DNA of 64,000 bases from assembly GCF_900119155.1 (NCBI RefSeq), contig NZ_FPIR01000002.1:62001-126000 (forward strand), in the 5' to 3' direction. Position 1 is the first letter of the stretch. Every line of letters starts with the position of its first letter. The position numbers and the translations under genes were made by a program. This DNA comes from Ruminococcus sp. YE71. GTDB lineage: Bacteria > Bacillota > Clostridia > Oscillospirales > Ruminococcaceae. The notes beneath the pieces were generated by a model. That model was not told the origin of the DNA. It made no database searches and saw nothing but the letters and a program-made list of their open reading frames with translations. Positions 9,736 to 19,443 of this stretch are shown here, in pieces.

Positions 9736-12264
9736 TCAACGATTAATCAAAACACTTTGGAACTTTCTTCTATTTGTATCAACATTGTGATTTCTATTTG
9801 CTACATTAATTGCATTTATAATTTTTGATTTTCTATAATCAGAGTCATTAACTGTTCTATTAACAATAGTTTTCAATTCGGTCGTATCACTTATTATAAT
9901 TGCTGCATCATTATTTTTCAAATACTCAACAAATGCTATTTTCGCTGGCGCATATACTAGGAAAGGCTTTCCAGAAACAAGACAATCAGCAATTTTAGTG
10001 GAAAAATAATGATCATTAAACTGAGCATAATACTCACTAAAACTTTCAATATGAACAATTATATCTGAATTCTCTATTACTTCTTTTAACTTATCATATG
10101 ATACAAATCCTTTTATATCAATAGCTTTACATTTTTGTAATCTATTTTGAATTTCAGCCGGAAACCTTCCATATGTTTCTATTACAATTCTTTTATCGGA
10201 TTCATTAAATGCTTCAGCGAGTTCAATCAAAGACGAATCTCTATCAAAATCCATATTTCCAAAATAGGAAACTTTTAGTGGGCAGTTTTCAGCATGATTA
10301 AATGAAGTTAATAATTCCGTTGACGTATAAATAACTTCACTGTTATGCTTCATTATCTTATTATATGTATCTTTAAGTTTATCCGAAATATAGATTACAG
10401 TTTTTGTATGTTTCATTGTTCTCCAAAAACTATTCTTCAACCAAAAATGAAATATTGGATAAACAATATTGCCTAAAGTTGTGTTGTCGAAGTAGTTTTT
10501 CTCTCTCAGAACATGATCTTCACTATTATATATATAAAGAGGTATTCTTCTTTTTTTCGCTATTTTATAAGCGAGGTCATACATAAATATTGTATCTCCA
10601 GCTTGCAATAATACTGCTTCTGGTTTGAAATTATTCACAAATTTGGCAAAACCCATATTTTCCCACGGTATAAATTTCCATAACAATGCTCTAATAATCA
10701 TAGTTACAGCATTTTTTCCAACTCCCGTAGAATCTTTATTAGAATTATTATCAGCCATATTCGGTTGGTCTTTTCTGTGAAGAAGCATATTTAATACCTG
10801 TTTATCCGTAAAACAATAATACTTTTCACATACATCTTTCCATGGTTCCTCTTGTTTTATATAAAACTGTGCAAGCTTATCATGGGGCCATCCTTTAAAG
10901 AAATTACCTAACGTTCTACCGTTATTTGTGGATTCTGAAAAACAATTATTTGAAATAACTAATACCCTAGGATACTTGTCTTTTTTCTTTTTTGAGAGAT
11001 TTACAACATATAATCCTCTATGCCCTTCAAATACTGAGTCAAAACAGATCATGTCACCTTTACGATTCCATCTTGGATGAAGATCACATCTAGTATCATT
11101 ATCATATTTGAAAGGAGCGAATACTTTAGCAACTGTTCTTACTTTATCACTTTTTTCGTTCGTTCCACTCATAATACGGATAGAAGCAACACGAGCACGA
11201 TCAGGATACGTATCAGTCACTATCATTTTACCATTAGGACTATAACTGGGATGTCCATCACCATTTAACTCAGGCCAACAATGAATATAGTTTTGCGTTT
11301 TATCCTTCATCAAATAGTAACCAGGTCCACCTTCAGTCTTATTCTCAAAAGCAAGAATATGATTATTATCTTTCCAGAAGCAATGGCTAACCATATCATC
11401 ATCTGAAAGCACATACATATTTGTGCCATCTATATCAAAAGTGACAAGACGAGTGTACTTTCGTTGACCGACAAACCAACGATAAAGAACCATACATCTC
11501 TTTCCGTTAGGACTAAGCATAAGATGATTAACCTTATGTACAGATCCTTTTTCCTTCATTTCGGAGCGCGGTTGAAAAGAAGCAAAATCTTTGTATGTCA
11601 ATAAATCATTTACTTCTCCAGTTTCAAGATTTATCTTCCATACTGCTGTGCTGTTGGGCAAAGCTTCTCCTTCGGTTTTCTCGCGAAGATTATAATAACC
11701 ATAACCAGGACGGAGATTATATAAACGAGAAAAATCAAGTGTAAGAGCTGTTTTTCCATCTGATGAAACTGTATATACAGGTGCATTTATAATTCGTTCT
11801 TTACCGGTGTTCAATTCAACAATTACTGATACATACTTTCCATCTCTAAAGTCATTATATAATATGCGTGACGAAAAATCTGGTCCTAACCATTGCGCCA
11901 TACACGATTGCTGAACATTCCAAGAACTACTTTCGCCAATTTTTTTAATGCGAGTCGGATCATTTTCCTTTTTTTCTGTATCAATAATAATAATATCAGC
12001 TTTTTCTCGAGGACTCACATCAGACCATGTGTTTTTTGCACGAGTACATATCATATATCTATCAGTTGCATCCCATGGTGATTTATCATAATAGCCAAAA
12101 AAGTACTCATGATTTGGATCATTAGGTGAGATACGAATGATATTTCCCTTGCATTTAATCTTCGGAGAAATAGTATACATCGTTCTTTGATAGGCTCTTT
12201 TAATAATTCTTTTTACTGTAGGATACTTATTAAGATGATAGTTTATCTTTTGTTCAATACCCAT
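9736..12264 (-). CDS. beta-propeller (TolB/oligogalacturonate-lyase-like) fused to glycosyltransferase
   Basis: 842 residues in two parts. Residues about 40-440 carry repeated blades (LMLSPNGKRCMVLYRW, then HPSYSPNGKMIVTDTYPD, then LHPRWNRKGDMICFDSVFEG) like WD40-like/TolB propellers. From about residue 530 a GT-B-like domain follows, with VSYFGNMDFDRDSSLIELAE, a C-terminal segment IENSDIIVHIESFSEYY and DCLVSGKPFLVY. A variable linker (about 480-520) joins them. CGGAGG lies 6 bp before the ATG. The propeller has none of the signal peptides of secreted forms, so I infer a cytoplasmic scaffold or regulatory domain. The sugar is unknown. Confidence 0.7.
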   Translation of the reverse strand: MGIEQKINYHLNKYPTVKRIIKRAYQRTMYTISPKIKCKGNIIRISPNDPNHEYFFGYYDKSPWDATDRYMICTRAKNTWSDVSPREKADIIIIDTEKKENDPTRIKKIGESSSWNVQQSCMAQWLGPDFSSRILYNDFRDGKYVSVIVELNTGKERIINAPVYTVSSDGKTALTLDFSRLYNLRPGYGYYNLREKTEGEALPNSTAVWKINLETGEVNDLLTYKDFASFQPRSEMKEKGSVHKVNHLMLSPNGKRCMVLYRWFVGQRKYTRLVTFDIDGTNMYVLSDDDMVSHCFWKDNNHILAFENKTEGGPGYYLMKDKTQNYIHCWPELNGDGHPSYSPNGKMIVTDTYPDRARVASIRIMSGTNEKSDKVRTVAKVFAPFKYDNDTRCDLHPRWNRKGDMICFDSVFEGHRGLYVVNLSKKKKDKYPRVLVISNNCFSESTNNGRTLGNFFKGWPHDKLAQFYIKQEEPWKDVCEKYYCFTDKQVLNMLLHRKDQPNMADNNSNKDSTGVGKNAVTMIIRALLWKFIPWENMGFAKFVNNFKPEAVLLQAGDTIFMYDLAYKIAKKRRIPLYIYNSEDHVLREKNYFDNTTLGNIVYPIFHFWLKNSFWRTMKHTKTVIYISDKLKDTYNKIMKHNSEVIYTSTELLTSFNHAENCPLKVSYFGNMDFDRDSSLIELAEAFNESDKRIVIETYGRFPAEIQNRLQKCKAIDIKGFVSYDKLKEVIENSDIIVHIESFSEYYAQFNDHYFSTKIADCLVSGKPFLVYAPAKIAFVEYLKNNDAAIIISDTTELKTIVNRTVNDSDYRKSKIINAINVANRNHNVDTNRRKFQSVLINR

Positions 12265-12278
12265 AATATTCCTCCGAA

Positions 12279-13253
12279 TTATAAATTCTCCTTATACCAC
12301 TCAATAGCCGCCTTTATTCCTCTATCAAAACTCCAATCGGGATCATATCCCAACAGTTCTCTTGCCTTAGAAATATCTGCATTACTATGTTTTATATCGC
12401 CTGCACGATCGGGTCCAAAGTTCGGCTCAATGTCAACGCCGAGTGCTTTTGTCAGACCGTAATATATGTCGATCAGATACTCACGTCCACCGTATGCTAT
12501 ATTGAATGCTTCACCTGCCGCCTCATGAGGAGCAAGACAAGCCTTGAGATTTGCTTCGATGACGTTTTCAACAAAAGTGAAGTCGCGGCTCTGCTTGCCG
12601 TCACCGTTTATGGTGGGAACCTCGCCATTCAGAAGCTGCTTTATGAACTTCGGGATAACCGCTGCATACGCACCGTTGGGATCCTGTCTTCTGCCGAACA
12701 CGTTGAAGTAGCGCATTCCGTAGGTATCAAGACCATAATGACGGGTGTACTGCTTTGCCCATTCCTCATCGGCACGTTTGCTGACTGCATAGGGGCTGAG
12801 AAGATTGCCCTCTCTGCCTTCTTTTTTTGGAAGATTTGGCTCATCGCCATAAACGCTGGAACTACTTGCGTAAACAAACTTCTTAACGCCTTTCTGACGT
12901 GCAGCTTCAAGCATATTCAGCGTACCTTGAATGTTGTTGGCACAATAGAACAGCGGCATCTCGATGCTTCTGGGAACACTGCCCCATGCAGCCTGATTGA
13001 GAACGTAGTCAACTCCCTCGCAGGCTTTCATACAGGTATCGAGGTCTTTTATATCGCCCTTGACGAACTCATAGTTCGGGTTGTCTATGAACAGATCAAC
13101 ATTTTCCTGCTTGCCTGTAGAAAGGTCATCAAGGCAACGAACCTTGCAGCCCTTGTTCAGTATGGCTTCACACAGATTTGAACCGATAAATCCCGCACCG
13201 CCTGTTACGAGGAACAGCGTATTTTCGGGAAATCTAACACTTTCGTATCCCAC
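12279..13253 (-). CDS. UDP-sugar 4-epimerase, WbpP/TviC-like
   Basis: A 324-residue extended SDR starting at GTG (13253) behind a GGAAG site. The NAD motif GGAGFIGSNL is near residue 18, the catalytic Ser/Thr region is YASSSSVYGD, and YAVSK holds Tyr/Lys. RYFNVFGRRQDPNGAYAAVI and the family's C-terminal GDGKQSRDFTFV favour UDP-GlcNAc 4-epimerases (WbpP/TviC) over GalE. With the adjacent dehydrogenase it would give UDP-GalNAcA. It is more GC-rich than its downstream neighbours, like the next two genes upstream. Confidence 0.8.
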   Translation of the reverse strand: MGYESVRFPENTLFLVTGGAGFIGSNLCEAILNKGCKVRCLDDLSTGKQENVDLFIDNPNYEFVKGDIKDLDTCMKACEGVDYVLNQAAWGSVPRSIEMPLFYCANNIQGTLNMLEAARQKGVKKFVYASSSSVYGDEPNLPKKEGREGNLLSPYAVSKRADEEWAKQYTRHYGLDTYGMRYFNVFGRRQDPNGAYAAVIPKFIKQLLNGEVPTINGDGKQSRDFTFVENVIEANLKACLAPHEAAGEAFNIAYGGREYLIDIYYGLTKALGVDIEPNFGPDRAGDIKHSNADISKARELLGYDPDWSFDRGIKAAIEWYKENL

Positions 13254-13277
13254 TTTGATTACTTCCTTTATTGTATA

Positions 13278-14588
13278 TTAGAGTCTCCAGTAGCTGTAGC
13301 CTGCTGCTTCGTATTCCTTGCGGTCGAGCAGACCCTTGATGTCGAGCAGCACCTTCTTGCCCTCACCGAACATATTGTCAATATCACTCATCGTCAGGCT
13401 TGTAAAGCTAGTATGAGCGACTGCAAGAATAACAGCGTCCATATCCTTAACGGTATTCATGTCAACGAACTCAATGCCATAAAGACGCTTTGCTTCATCT
13501 GCGTCAGCCTCGGGGTCGGTGATAACAGGAGTTATGCCGTATTCCTTAAGCTCGTTAACAATGTCGATTATCTTAGTATTTCTTGTATCAGGGCAGTTCT
13601 CCTTGAAAGTGAAACCGAGGATAGCTACCTTCGCACTCTTTACAGACTTGTCCGCAGCAATGAGATTCTTTACGCAGTTCTCAGCTACATACTTGCCCAT
13701 ATCATCATTGATTCTACGTCCCGAAAGAATTATCTGGCTATGATAGCCGAGCATTTCAGCCTTATATGTAAGATAGTAGGGGTCAACACCGATGCAATGA
13801 CCGCCAACAAGACCGGGATAGAACTTGAGGAAGTTCCACTTTGTACCCGCCGCTTCGAGAACAGACTTTGTATCGATTCCCATCTTGTTAAAGATGATGG
13901 ACAGCTCATTCATGAAAGCAATATTTATGTCACGCTGGCTGTTCTCAATAACTTTAGCAGCCTCAGCGACTTTTATGGATTCTGCTCTATGTACGCCTGC
14001 CTCAACGACAAGCTCGTAAACCTTAGCGATAACGTCCAGAGACTCAGCGTCCATACCCGAAACGATCTTTTTGATAGTTTCCAGTCTGTGAACCTTATCA
14101 CCGGGGTTGATTCTCTCGGGAGAGTAACCTATCTTGAAATCAACGCCGCATTTCAGACCGGACTCACGCTCAAGTATCGGAATGCACACGTCCTCGGTAA
14201 CGCCGGGGTAAACAGTGGACTCAAATACAACAACCGAACCCTTTGTGAGGTTACGACCGAGTATCTCGCTTGCGCCCTCAACGGGAGTAAGATCAGGAGT
14301 ATGGTCGTCATTCACAGGAGTAGGGACAGCTACGATATGGAACTTAGCTTCGCGCAGTTTGGTCTCATCTGCTGTAAAATAAACGGTAGTTGCCTTTATA
14401 GCATCGTTACCGACCTCGTTTGTGGGGTCGATACCATTCTTGTAAAGGTCTATCTTCGCAGCATTAAGATCGTAGCCGATAACGTCTATCTTCCTTGCAA
14501 AAGCGACAGCGATAGGCATTCCTACATAGCCAAGACCTACGAGGGAGAGCTTTTCTTCTTTGTTAATGAGCTTTTCATAGAGATTCAT
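13278..14588 (-). CDS. nucleotide-sugar 6-dehydrogenase, WbpO/TviB-like
   Basis: A 436-residue UDP-glucose/GDP-mannose dehydrogenase family protein. NAD motif GLGYVGMPIAVAFA is at residues 18-31, the catalytic Cys is in GGHCIGVDPYYL, and the C-terminal domain contains ILGFTFKENCPDTRNTK. Residue pattern and pairing with the epimerase suggest UDP-GlcNAc or UDP-GalNAc 6-dehydrogenase, an NAD-dependent 4-electron oxidation giving a uronic acid for the polymer. It is separated by 24 bp from the epimerase gene. Confidence 0.85.
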   Translation of the reverse strand: MNLYEKLINKEEKLSLVGLGYVGMPIAVAFARKIDVIGYDLNAAKIDLYKNGIDPTNEVGNDAIKATTVYFTADETKLREAKFHIVAVPTPVNDDHTPDLTPVEGASEILGRNLTKGSVVVFESTVYPGVTEDVCIPILERESGLKCGVDFKIGYSPERINPGDKVHRLETIKKIVSGMDAESLDVIAKVYELVVEAGVHRAESIKVAEAAKVIENSQRDINIAFMNELSIIFNKMGIDTKSVLEAAGTKWNFLKFYPGLVGGHCIGVDPYYLTYKAEMLGYHSQIILSGRRINDDMGKYVAENCVKNLIAADKSVKSAKVAILGFTFKENCPDTRNTKIIDIVNELKEYGITPVITDPEADADEAKRLYGIEFVDMNTVKDMDAVILAVAHTSFTSLTMSDIDNMFGEGKKVLLDIKGLLDRKEYEAAGYSYWRL

Positions 14589-14603
14589 AATTTTCTATAC
14601 TCC

Positions 14604-15614
14604 TTACTGTTTCTTATTTATTCTAGTAAATACTCCACTTAAATAACCTGAACCATAAGATAAATGTAAAAGCAAAAATAAAAAAGGCATTTTTGCTATT
14701 TCTGCCATTTTTTTAGTTTTTTTGATTGCAGCTATAACACCGGAAGACAAATGTATTATAATTACACCAGCTTCTTGCACCCAAAACCATTTTTTTACAA
14801 ACCCCATTATGGTTGAAAAGATAAGATATATTACAAAAGCAAAAGGAATCAGATGTCTTAATCTTAATGCAGAATTCTGATTCTTTAATAATACCATATT
14901 CCACTTTCCATTACCAAAAGCCTGTTTAACCATTTTTTTTGTTGAATTTCTGGAATAATAGACACTTTTAATTTTGGGATTAAAATAAAATTTTCCACCA
15001 ACAGCCCGAATTCTTGAATGTAGTTCTATATCTTGATTCCTAACATATTCCTCATTAAAGTACCCAACTTTATCGAATATTTCTTTTTTGTATAAACCAT
15101 ATACAGCTGTATCAGCATAGGAAGCGCTATTTGATACTCTAAACGAAGAATTACCCACACCAAAAGAGGATGATAGTACTTTTGAAATAATATCATCTTC
15201 GCTGTTTAATGATTTTGTTGTTAGTTTTCCACCAACACAAATTGCATCTGGAACTGATAATATTGTTTCAACATTTTTTTCTAGAAAATCATTTGCTGCT
15301 TCAGCGTGAGCATCAATTCGAACAACATACTCACCCTTTGACGCTTTAATTCCAATATTCCAACCTGAAGATAATATATGTTTAGGATTACTTAGTAATC
15401 TAATTCTAAAGCAGTCTGTATTATATTCTTCAATCAGCTTATTTACAATACTAAGTGTGCTATCAGTTGATTCTCCATCTATAACGATAATTTCATACTT
15501 ATCTTTGGGATATGATTGATTAATCAAAGATAACATCGCATTTTCTATGTAATCTTCCTCATTCCTAGTAACCAATAATGCAGATACAAAAGGTAAATTA
15601 TTCATTCTTTTCAT
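14604..15614 (-). CDS. glycosyltransferase family 2 with C-terminal membrane segments (ExoA-like)
   Basis: A 336-residue protein. FVSALLVTRNEEDYIE starts the GT-A fold, EIIVIDGESTDST is the first Asp motif, and GEYVVRIDAHAEA carries the metal-binding acidic residues as in ExoA-like enzymes. QDIELHSRIRAVGGK is the catalytic-base region. Two hydrophobic segments (about residues 250-310) anchor it to the membrane. Its start overlaps the stop of the upstream sugar transferase gene by 4 bp (ATGA), so the two are coupled. Confidence 0.85.
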   Translation of the reverse strand: MKRMNNLPFVSALLVTRNEEDYIENAMLSLINQSYPKDKYEIIVIDGESTDSTLSIVNKLIEEYNTDCFRIRLLSNPKHILSSGWNIGIKASKGEYVVRIDAHAEAANDFLEKNVETILSVPDAICVGGKLTTKSLNSEDDIISKVLSSSFGVGNSSFRVSNSASYADTAVYGLYKKEIFDKVGYFNEEYVRNQDIELHSRIRAVGGKFYFNPKIKSVYYSRNSTKKMVKQAFGNGKWNMVLLKNQNSALRLRHLIPFAFVIYLIFSTIMGFVKKWFWVQEAGVIIIHLSSGVIAAIKKTKKMAEIAKMPFLFLLLHLSYGSGYLSGVFTRINKKQ

Positions 15615-16453
15615 CCCAATTTCCTATTATTTTCTAAAATCTTGATTGCCTTATTCTGTAATTCATCATATTGTTCTCTATTTATTCTACCCTCATTTAA
15701 CAAAGCATCTCCATAATCAAACGCCGTAGCCATATCTCCATCAGTGATTCCTTCACTTTTAAATACTTTCATTACAGTATCAAGAACGATTTTTACATCA
15801 CCTTTAAAAGTGATACCTTCATCTATGTACTTGACATCATAAGCAAGTTTATCTTCCCATAAAATATCGTTTCTGCCATTAACCTGTGCTAATCCAGTAA
15901 GACCTTGTCTAACATCATGACGTCTTCTCTGTTCAGGAGTCATAAACACCATATCACGCACAAGCTGAGGTCTAGGTCCAACAACAGCCATATCCCCCTT
16001 AACAATATTGATAAGCTCCGGAAGTTCATCAAGACTTGTAGCTCTGAGCGCCTTGCCAAACTTCGTCAGTCTCACATCATCGGGCAGCAGATTGCCGTTT
16101 TCATCACGTTCATCAGTCATTGTTCTGAATTTGTAGAGCTTGAAGATCTTCTCATCCTTGCCGGGACGTTCCTGCGTAAACAGCACCGGTGAGCCAAGCT
16201 TTGTCTTTACAAGAAAGGCTGTTACTGCAAGTATCGGGCTGAACACGATAAGCGCCCCAGTACTCAAAAAGCAATCCAACGGGCGCTTAACAAACCTCTC
16301 GTAAACTCCATAAGGCTTGTGCTTAAGTTCCTTGCCGTAGTTCTTCAGTTCGTCAATTCGCTCAGCAATAAATGCAACTCCCGCAGTCATAGCAGCGAAT
16401 GCTGAAATGCACCCGGCAACCTTGAAAAAGCCTTTCAAAAACTTGTTCATCAA
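15611..16453 (-). CDS. undecaprenyl-phosphate sugar-1-phosphate transferase (priming enzyme)
   Basis: A 280-residue member of the PF02397 family (monotopic PglC/WcaJ C-domain type). One membrane segment is near residues 10-28, and RPLDCFLSTGALIVFSP is the re-entrant helix. PVLFTQERPGKDEKIFKLYK and FRTM, then SLDELPELINIVKGDM and VGPRP are the family signatures, including the Asp-Glu catalytic pair. It adds the first sugar phosphate to undecaprenyl phosphate on the cytoplasmic face. A C-terminal extension of about 50 residues (DALLNEGRINREQYDELQ) is not part of the catalytic domain. Confidence 0.9.
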   Translation of the reverse strand: MMNKFLKGFFKVAGCISAFAAMTAGVAFIAERIDELKNYGKELKHKPYGVYERFVKRPLDCFLSTGALIVFSPILAVTAFLVKTKLGSPVLFTQERPGKDEKIFKLYKFRTMTDERDENGNLLPDDVRLTKFGKALRATSLDELPELINIVKGDMAVVGPRPQLVRDMVFMTPEQRRRHDVRQGLTGLAQVNGRNDILWEDKLAYDVKYIDEGITFKGDVKIVLDTVMKVFKSEGITDGDMATAFDYGDALLNEGRINREQYDELQNKAIKILENNRKLG

Positions 16454-16491
16454 AACAACTCCCGATTGTTTCTAAATAAATACATGAAGTT

Positions 16492-16914
16492 CTATTCGGC
16501 ACCCTGCTTTCTGTTCGATTTCTGTATGAACTTCTGAACAAAAGCAAACATCTTGAAACCTAAAAAAGTGCCTAATCCATTACATATAACATCATCAAGT
16601 TCGCACAAACCAAGACACGCAAAATACTGAACGATCTCGATGACGATTGAAAATATCACACCAACTATCAAAGCAAAGCGTAAGTCTTTACACGTAAGCA
16701 GAAATCCAAACGGCATAAACAGCAGGACATTTTCTATCCAGTAGGTCGCGTACAGTTTCCAGTTCGGATTTCCGGCTAACATTTCCTGAAAACCCCAGAA
16801 CGGTCGCATTTCAATCGTATGTACACCGGAACTGTGGCGTGTGAAGATCGTCATCCAAAGGATAAAGCCTATGCTGATGATGAATAATGCTATCCTAACG
16901 CGCTTTGCTGTCAT
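16492..16914 (-). CDS. VanZ-family membrane protein
   Basis: A 140-residue protein with four hydrophobic segments and the VanZ pattern: an NVLLFMPFGFLL stretch (N-x-x-x-F-x-P-x-G) in the middle and a DDVICNGLGTFLG motif near the end. VanZ domains in glycan loci are of unclear biochemical role, so no reaction is assigned. Its start overlaps the aminotransferase stop by 4 bp. Confidence 0.8.
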   Translation of the reverse strand: MTAKRVRIALFIISIGFILWMTIFTRHSSGVHTIEMRPFWGFQEMLAGNPNWKLYATYWIENVLLFMPFGFLLTCKDLRFALIVGVIFSIVIEIVQYFACLGLCELDDVICNGLGTFLGFKMFAFVQKFIQKSNRKQGAE

Positions 16915-18182
16915 TCAAAGCAGCTTCTTATTATCTGAATGATAATATCCTGCTCCTCCGCAGTCATCTTATTGTCGCTCGGCAGGCACAGACCTCTCTC
17001 GAAAATATCAGCACCAACATCGACCATTCCAGTCTCCTTGATGTAAGCGTTGCTTCTCGCTCTGCCGTTGCCGTTCGCCGTGATAAACGGATTGCTGCGG
17101 TAGATCGGCTGCATATGCATGGGCTTCCAGATCGGTCTGCCTTCTGCATTGTACTGCGCGATCTTTTCCAAAATCTCGGTGGGGCAGCTCTTGCCCTGCT
17201 CGTGTATGTAAAGTGCGTCCTGTTCGCCGCGAACCTGCTTGCACATCGCGTCTTGGTCGATCAGCAGGCAGCTCAGCCAGAAATTCGGAACGCTGTTCTT
17301 TTCGTCATAAGGATTCATGCTGACAGGCAGCCCCTTGAAACCTTCCTTGTAGCGCTCATATATCGCTTTCTTCTGAGCGATATGCTCGTCAAGATAGGGG
17401 ATCTGACCACGCACGATTCCTGCAACAATGTTGCTTATGCGGTAGTTGTAGCCGATTTCCTCGTGCTGATACCACGCAGCGTCCTCACGGCTCTGAGTAG
17501 ACCACTTGCGGACCTTGTCGGCATCTTCCTTGCTGTCGGTGAGGAACATTCCGCCCGATGAGCCTGTGATGATCTTGTTGCCGTTAAACGAAATACAGCC
17601 GTAGTCGCCAAAAGTGCCTGTTTGCTTTCCTTTATATGTAGCGCCAAGACTCTCGGCAGCGTCCTCGATAATGAGTGCGCCGTGCTTGTCGCAGATAGCT
17701 CTGATCTCGTCGATCTTTCCGGGAGTGCCGTAAAGGTGAGCGACGACCACCAGCTTAACATCGGGGTATATCTCAAACGCCTTTTCAAGAGCGACAGGAT
17801 CCATGTTCCAGGTGTCACGCTCGGTGTCGATGAATACAGCCTCGCCGTCCTCGTAAGCGATCGGATTGACGGTTGCATCAAAAGTCATATCGGAACAGAA
17901 TACCTTGTGACCCTGCAAAGTTCCGCAGTTGGGCTTAGGCATACCATACAGCTTTTCGCCTGCCAGCTTGACCGCCAGGTGCAGCGAAGCAGTTCCGCAG
18001 GACAGACCCACAGCGTACTTGCAGCCAACATACTCAGCAACCTGCTTTTCAATCTCGTTGATGTTCGCACCGACCGTGCTGACCCAGTTGGTTATTATCG
18101 CTTCATCGACCCACTTCTGCTCGTCACCGTGCATGGTGGGGGAGGAAAGCCAGATCTTCTTTTCAAAAGGTTTAAGTTCCAT
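16911..18182 (-). CDS. DegT/DnrJ/EryC1/StrS aminotransferase (PglE-like)
   Basis: 423 residues from the ATG at 18182, which follows AAAGGAAG; an in-frame ATG 21 bp upstream lacks such a site. Fold-type I PLP enzyme: GLSCGTASLHLAV, IIEDAAESLGATYKGKQ (the PLP-binding Asp) and SFNGNKIITGSSGG with the Schiff-base Lys. It would aminate a 4-keto UDP-sugar, as PglE does for bacillosamine. The 4,6-dehydratase needed to make that substrate is not in the window. It is the first gene of the operon, 75 nt from the promoter's -10. Confidence 0.85.
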   Translation of the reverse strand: MELKPFEKKIWLSSPTMHGDEQKWVDEAIITNWVSTVGANINEIEKQVAEYVGCKYAVGLSCGTASLHLAVKLAGEKLYGMPKPNCGTLQGHKVFCSDMTFDATVNPIAYEDGEAVFIDTERDTWNMDPVALEKAFEIYPDVKLVVVAHLYGTPGKIDEIRAICDKHGALIIEDAAESLGATYKGKQTGTFGDYGCISFNGNKIITGSSGGMFLTDSKEDADKVRKWSTQSREDAAWYQHEEIGYNYRISNIVAGIVRGQIPYLDEHIAQKKAIYERYKEGFKGLPVSMNPYDEKNSVPNFWLSCLLIDQDAMCKQVRGEQDALYIHEQGKSCPTEILEKIAQYNAEGRPIWKPMHMQPIYRSNPFITANGNGRARSNAYIKETGMVDVGADIFERGLCLPSDNKMTAEEQDIIIQIIRSCFE

Positions 18183-18257
18183 CGCATTTCTTCCTTTAAA
18201 CATTTCGCAAAACGTGCAATCCTGCGAAAAAAAATAATTTCACTTCCAATCTTAATT

Positions 18258-18286
18258 ATTATACTATTAAAAATGAACAATGTCAA
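18258..18286 (-). promoter_or_regulatory. sigma-A promoter of the polysaccharide operon
   Basis: On the minus strand, TTGACA (18281-18286) and TATAAT (18258-18263) are separated by 17 bp: a perfect consensus. The leader to the aminotransferase ATG is about 70 nt. The rest of the 400-bp gap (18287-18544) is AT-rich with no gene I can support. Confidence 0.85.
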
Positions 18287-18544
18287 GCGTTTGTCAGCAT
18301 TTTACTACCCATATCCCTAAAATTGTACATTTTCTTAAAAATCGAAGATTTCATCAACAATTTTTAATGAAAATACTGATTCGATCAGAGCAATTATCAA
18401 GTGATTTTTCGCGCAGATACGTGTATTTTAAGCGCAAATACTTGTTAAAAATCAATATTGCTAGTAAGTCTATGCAAAACCGACTAAAGCCACTCTTCCA
18501 TATAATGCCAGCGCTGTTTAGAATACTATATCAAGAAACAAGTT

Positions 18545-18581
18545 CAGCGGACGTTCCATTCATTGTGTGGAGCGTCCGCTG
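18545..18581. terminator. hairpin terminator between operons
   Basis: A 14-bp arm pair (CAGCGGACG..CCA / TGG..CGTCCGCTG) with a 9-nt loop directly after the stop of the P-loop gene. The U-run is weak on both strands, but position and stem strength suit a terminator for the 20.7-18.6 kb unit. Confidence 0.6.
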
Positions 18582-18584
18582 TGG

Positions 18585-19391
18585 TTATTTTTGACTTATT
18601 GATGTTATGCTGCTGATCTCACGATCGATCTCCGTATAGGCTTTGTCCCAGTCTTCCTGCGGGTCATTGACGATCATGTGTCGGACATTCAAACTGCGCA
18701 GTATCTCGAGCTCTCTGCGCTGACGTTCTTCAAGTGCCGATATATAGCCGTCAAATCCCGAAAGCTGCATAGCCTTTCCGTAAGCACCGTTGCAGTGATA
18801 GTCTATGACACTGTTCAGCCAAGCCGAGCCTCTTTCCGAGACGGCTTTTTCTATCGACTGCCTTATATCGCCCGAATAAAGATACACGACAAACGGCTCC
18901 AGCGGAGCAATTATTTTGCAAATTGAGCTTATATAGTCCGCCGAGGTTTTTGTGTCAAATCCGAAACGCATCATCGTTTCGCACATGGGGTTTTGGAGCA
19001 GAACGCAGTTGAAAACATACCGTTCATGCGGCTCGGCGGTGCGGACAAATTCGCTCCATTTATCGAGCATCACGGGGCTTTCCGTTTCCCAGGGGAGAAA
19101 ATCATAGATCTTATACTGCAAAAGCCTGTCAAAAAGTTCACCGCTGAACTCGCCGAGAGGAACGATATATCCGTCTGCCCTTTGAACAGACTTTTGTTTG
19201 ATAAGTGCCTGTTCTTCCGACGAAAAGCTGCTAAGGTCGGCACTTTTTATAAACGCATGAAATTCGTGATCGGCAGGGTGATCTCCGCAGCCCTCGTCAT
19301 AAAAATGCGCTTTGATACTCTCAGCAATATGTTTTGCAGTCGTGCTTTTACCCGAACAAGGCAGCCCTTCAACTATTATAAGTCTGTTCAA
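18585..19391 (-). CDS. P-loop NTPase, deoxynucleoside-kinase/adenylate-kinase-like
   Basis: 268 residues from a TTG at 19391, nine bases behind GGAGG; the frame is open upstream to an ATG at 19424 that lacks a site. LIIVEGLPCSGKSTTAKHIA is a Walker A at the very N-terminus, as in small-molecule kinases. A basic/aspartate lid region is hard to define. I do not recognise the exact family; the substrate could be a nucleoside, sugar or antibiotic. It is the last gene of a Nudix, CatB-like, P-loop unit. Confidence 0.6.
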   Translation of the reverse strand: MNRLIIVEGLPCSGKSTTAKHIAESIKAHFYDEGCGDHPADHEFHAFIKSADLSSFSSEEQALIKQKSVQRADGYIVPLGEFSGELFDRLLQYKIYDFLPWETESPVMLDKWSEFVRTAEPHERYVFNCVLLQNPMCETMMRFGFDTKTSADYISSICKIIAPLEPFVVYLYSGDIRQSIEKAVSERGSAWLNSVIDYHCNGAYGKAMQLSGFDGYISALEERQRRELEILRSLNVRHMIVNDPQEDWDKAYTEIDREISSITSISQK

Positions 19392-19443
19392 ATCAATGCA
19401 CCTCCGATGATCTTTCGTCCGCATACGAATGCTGACAGTACGT

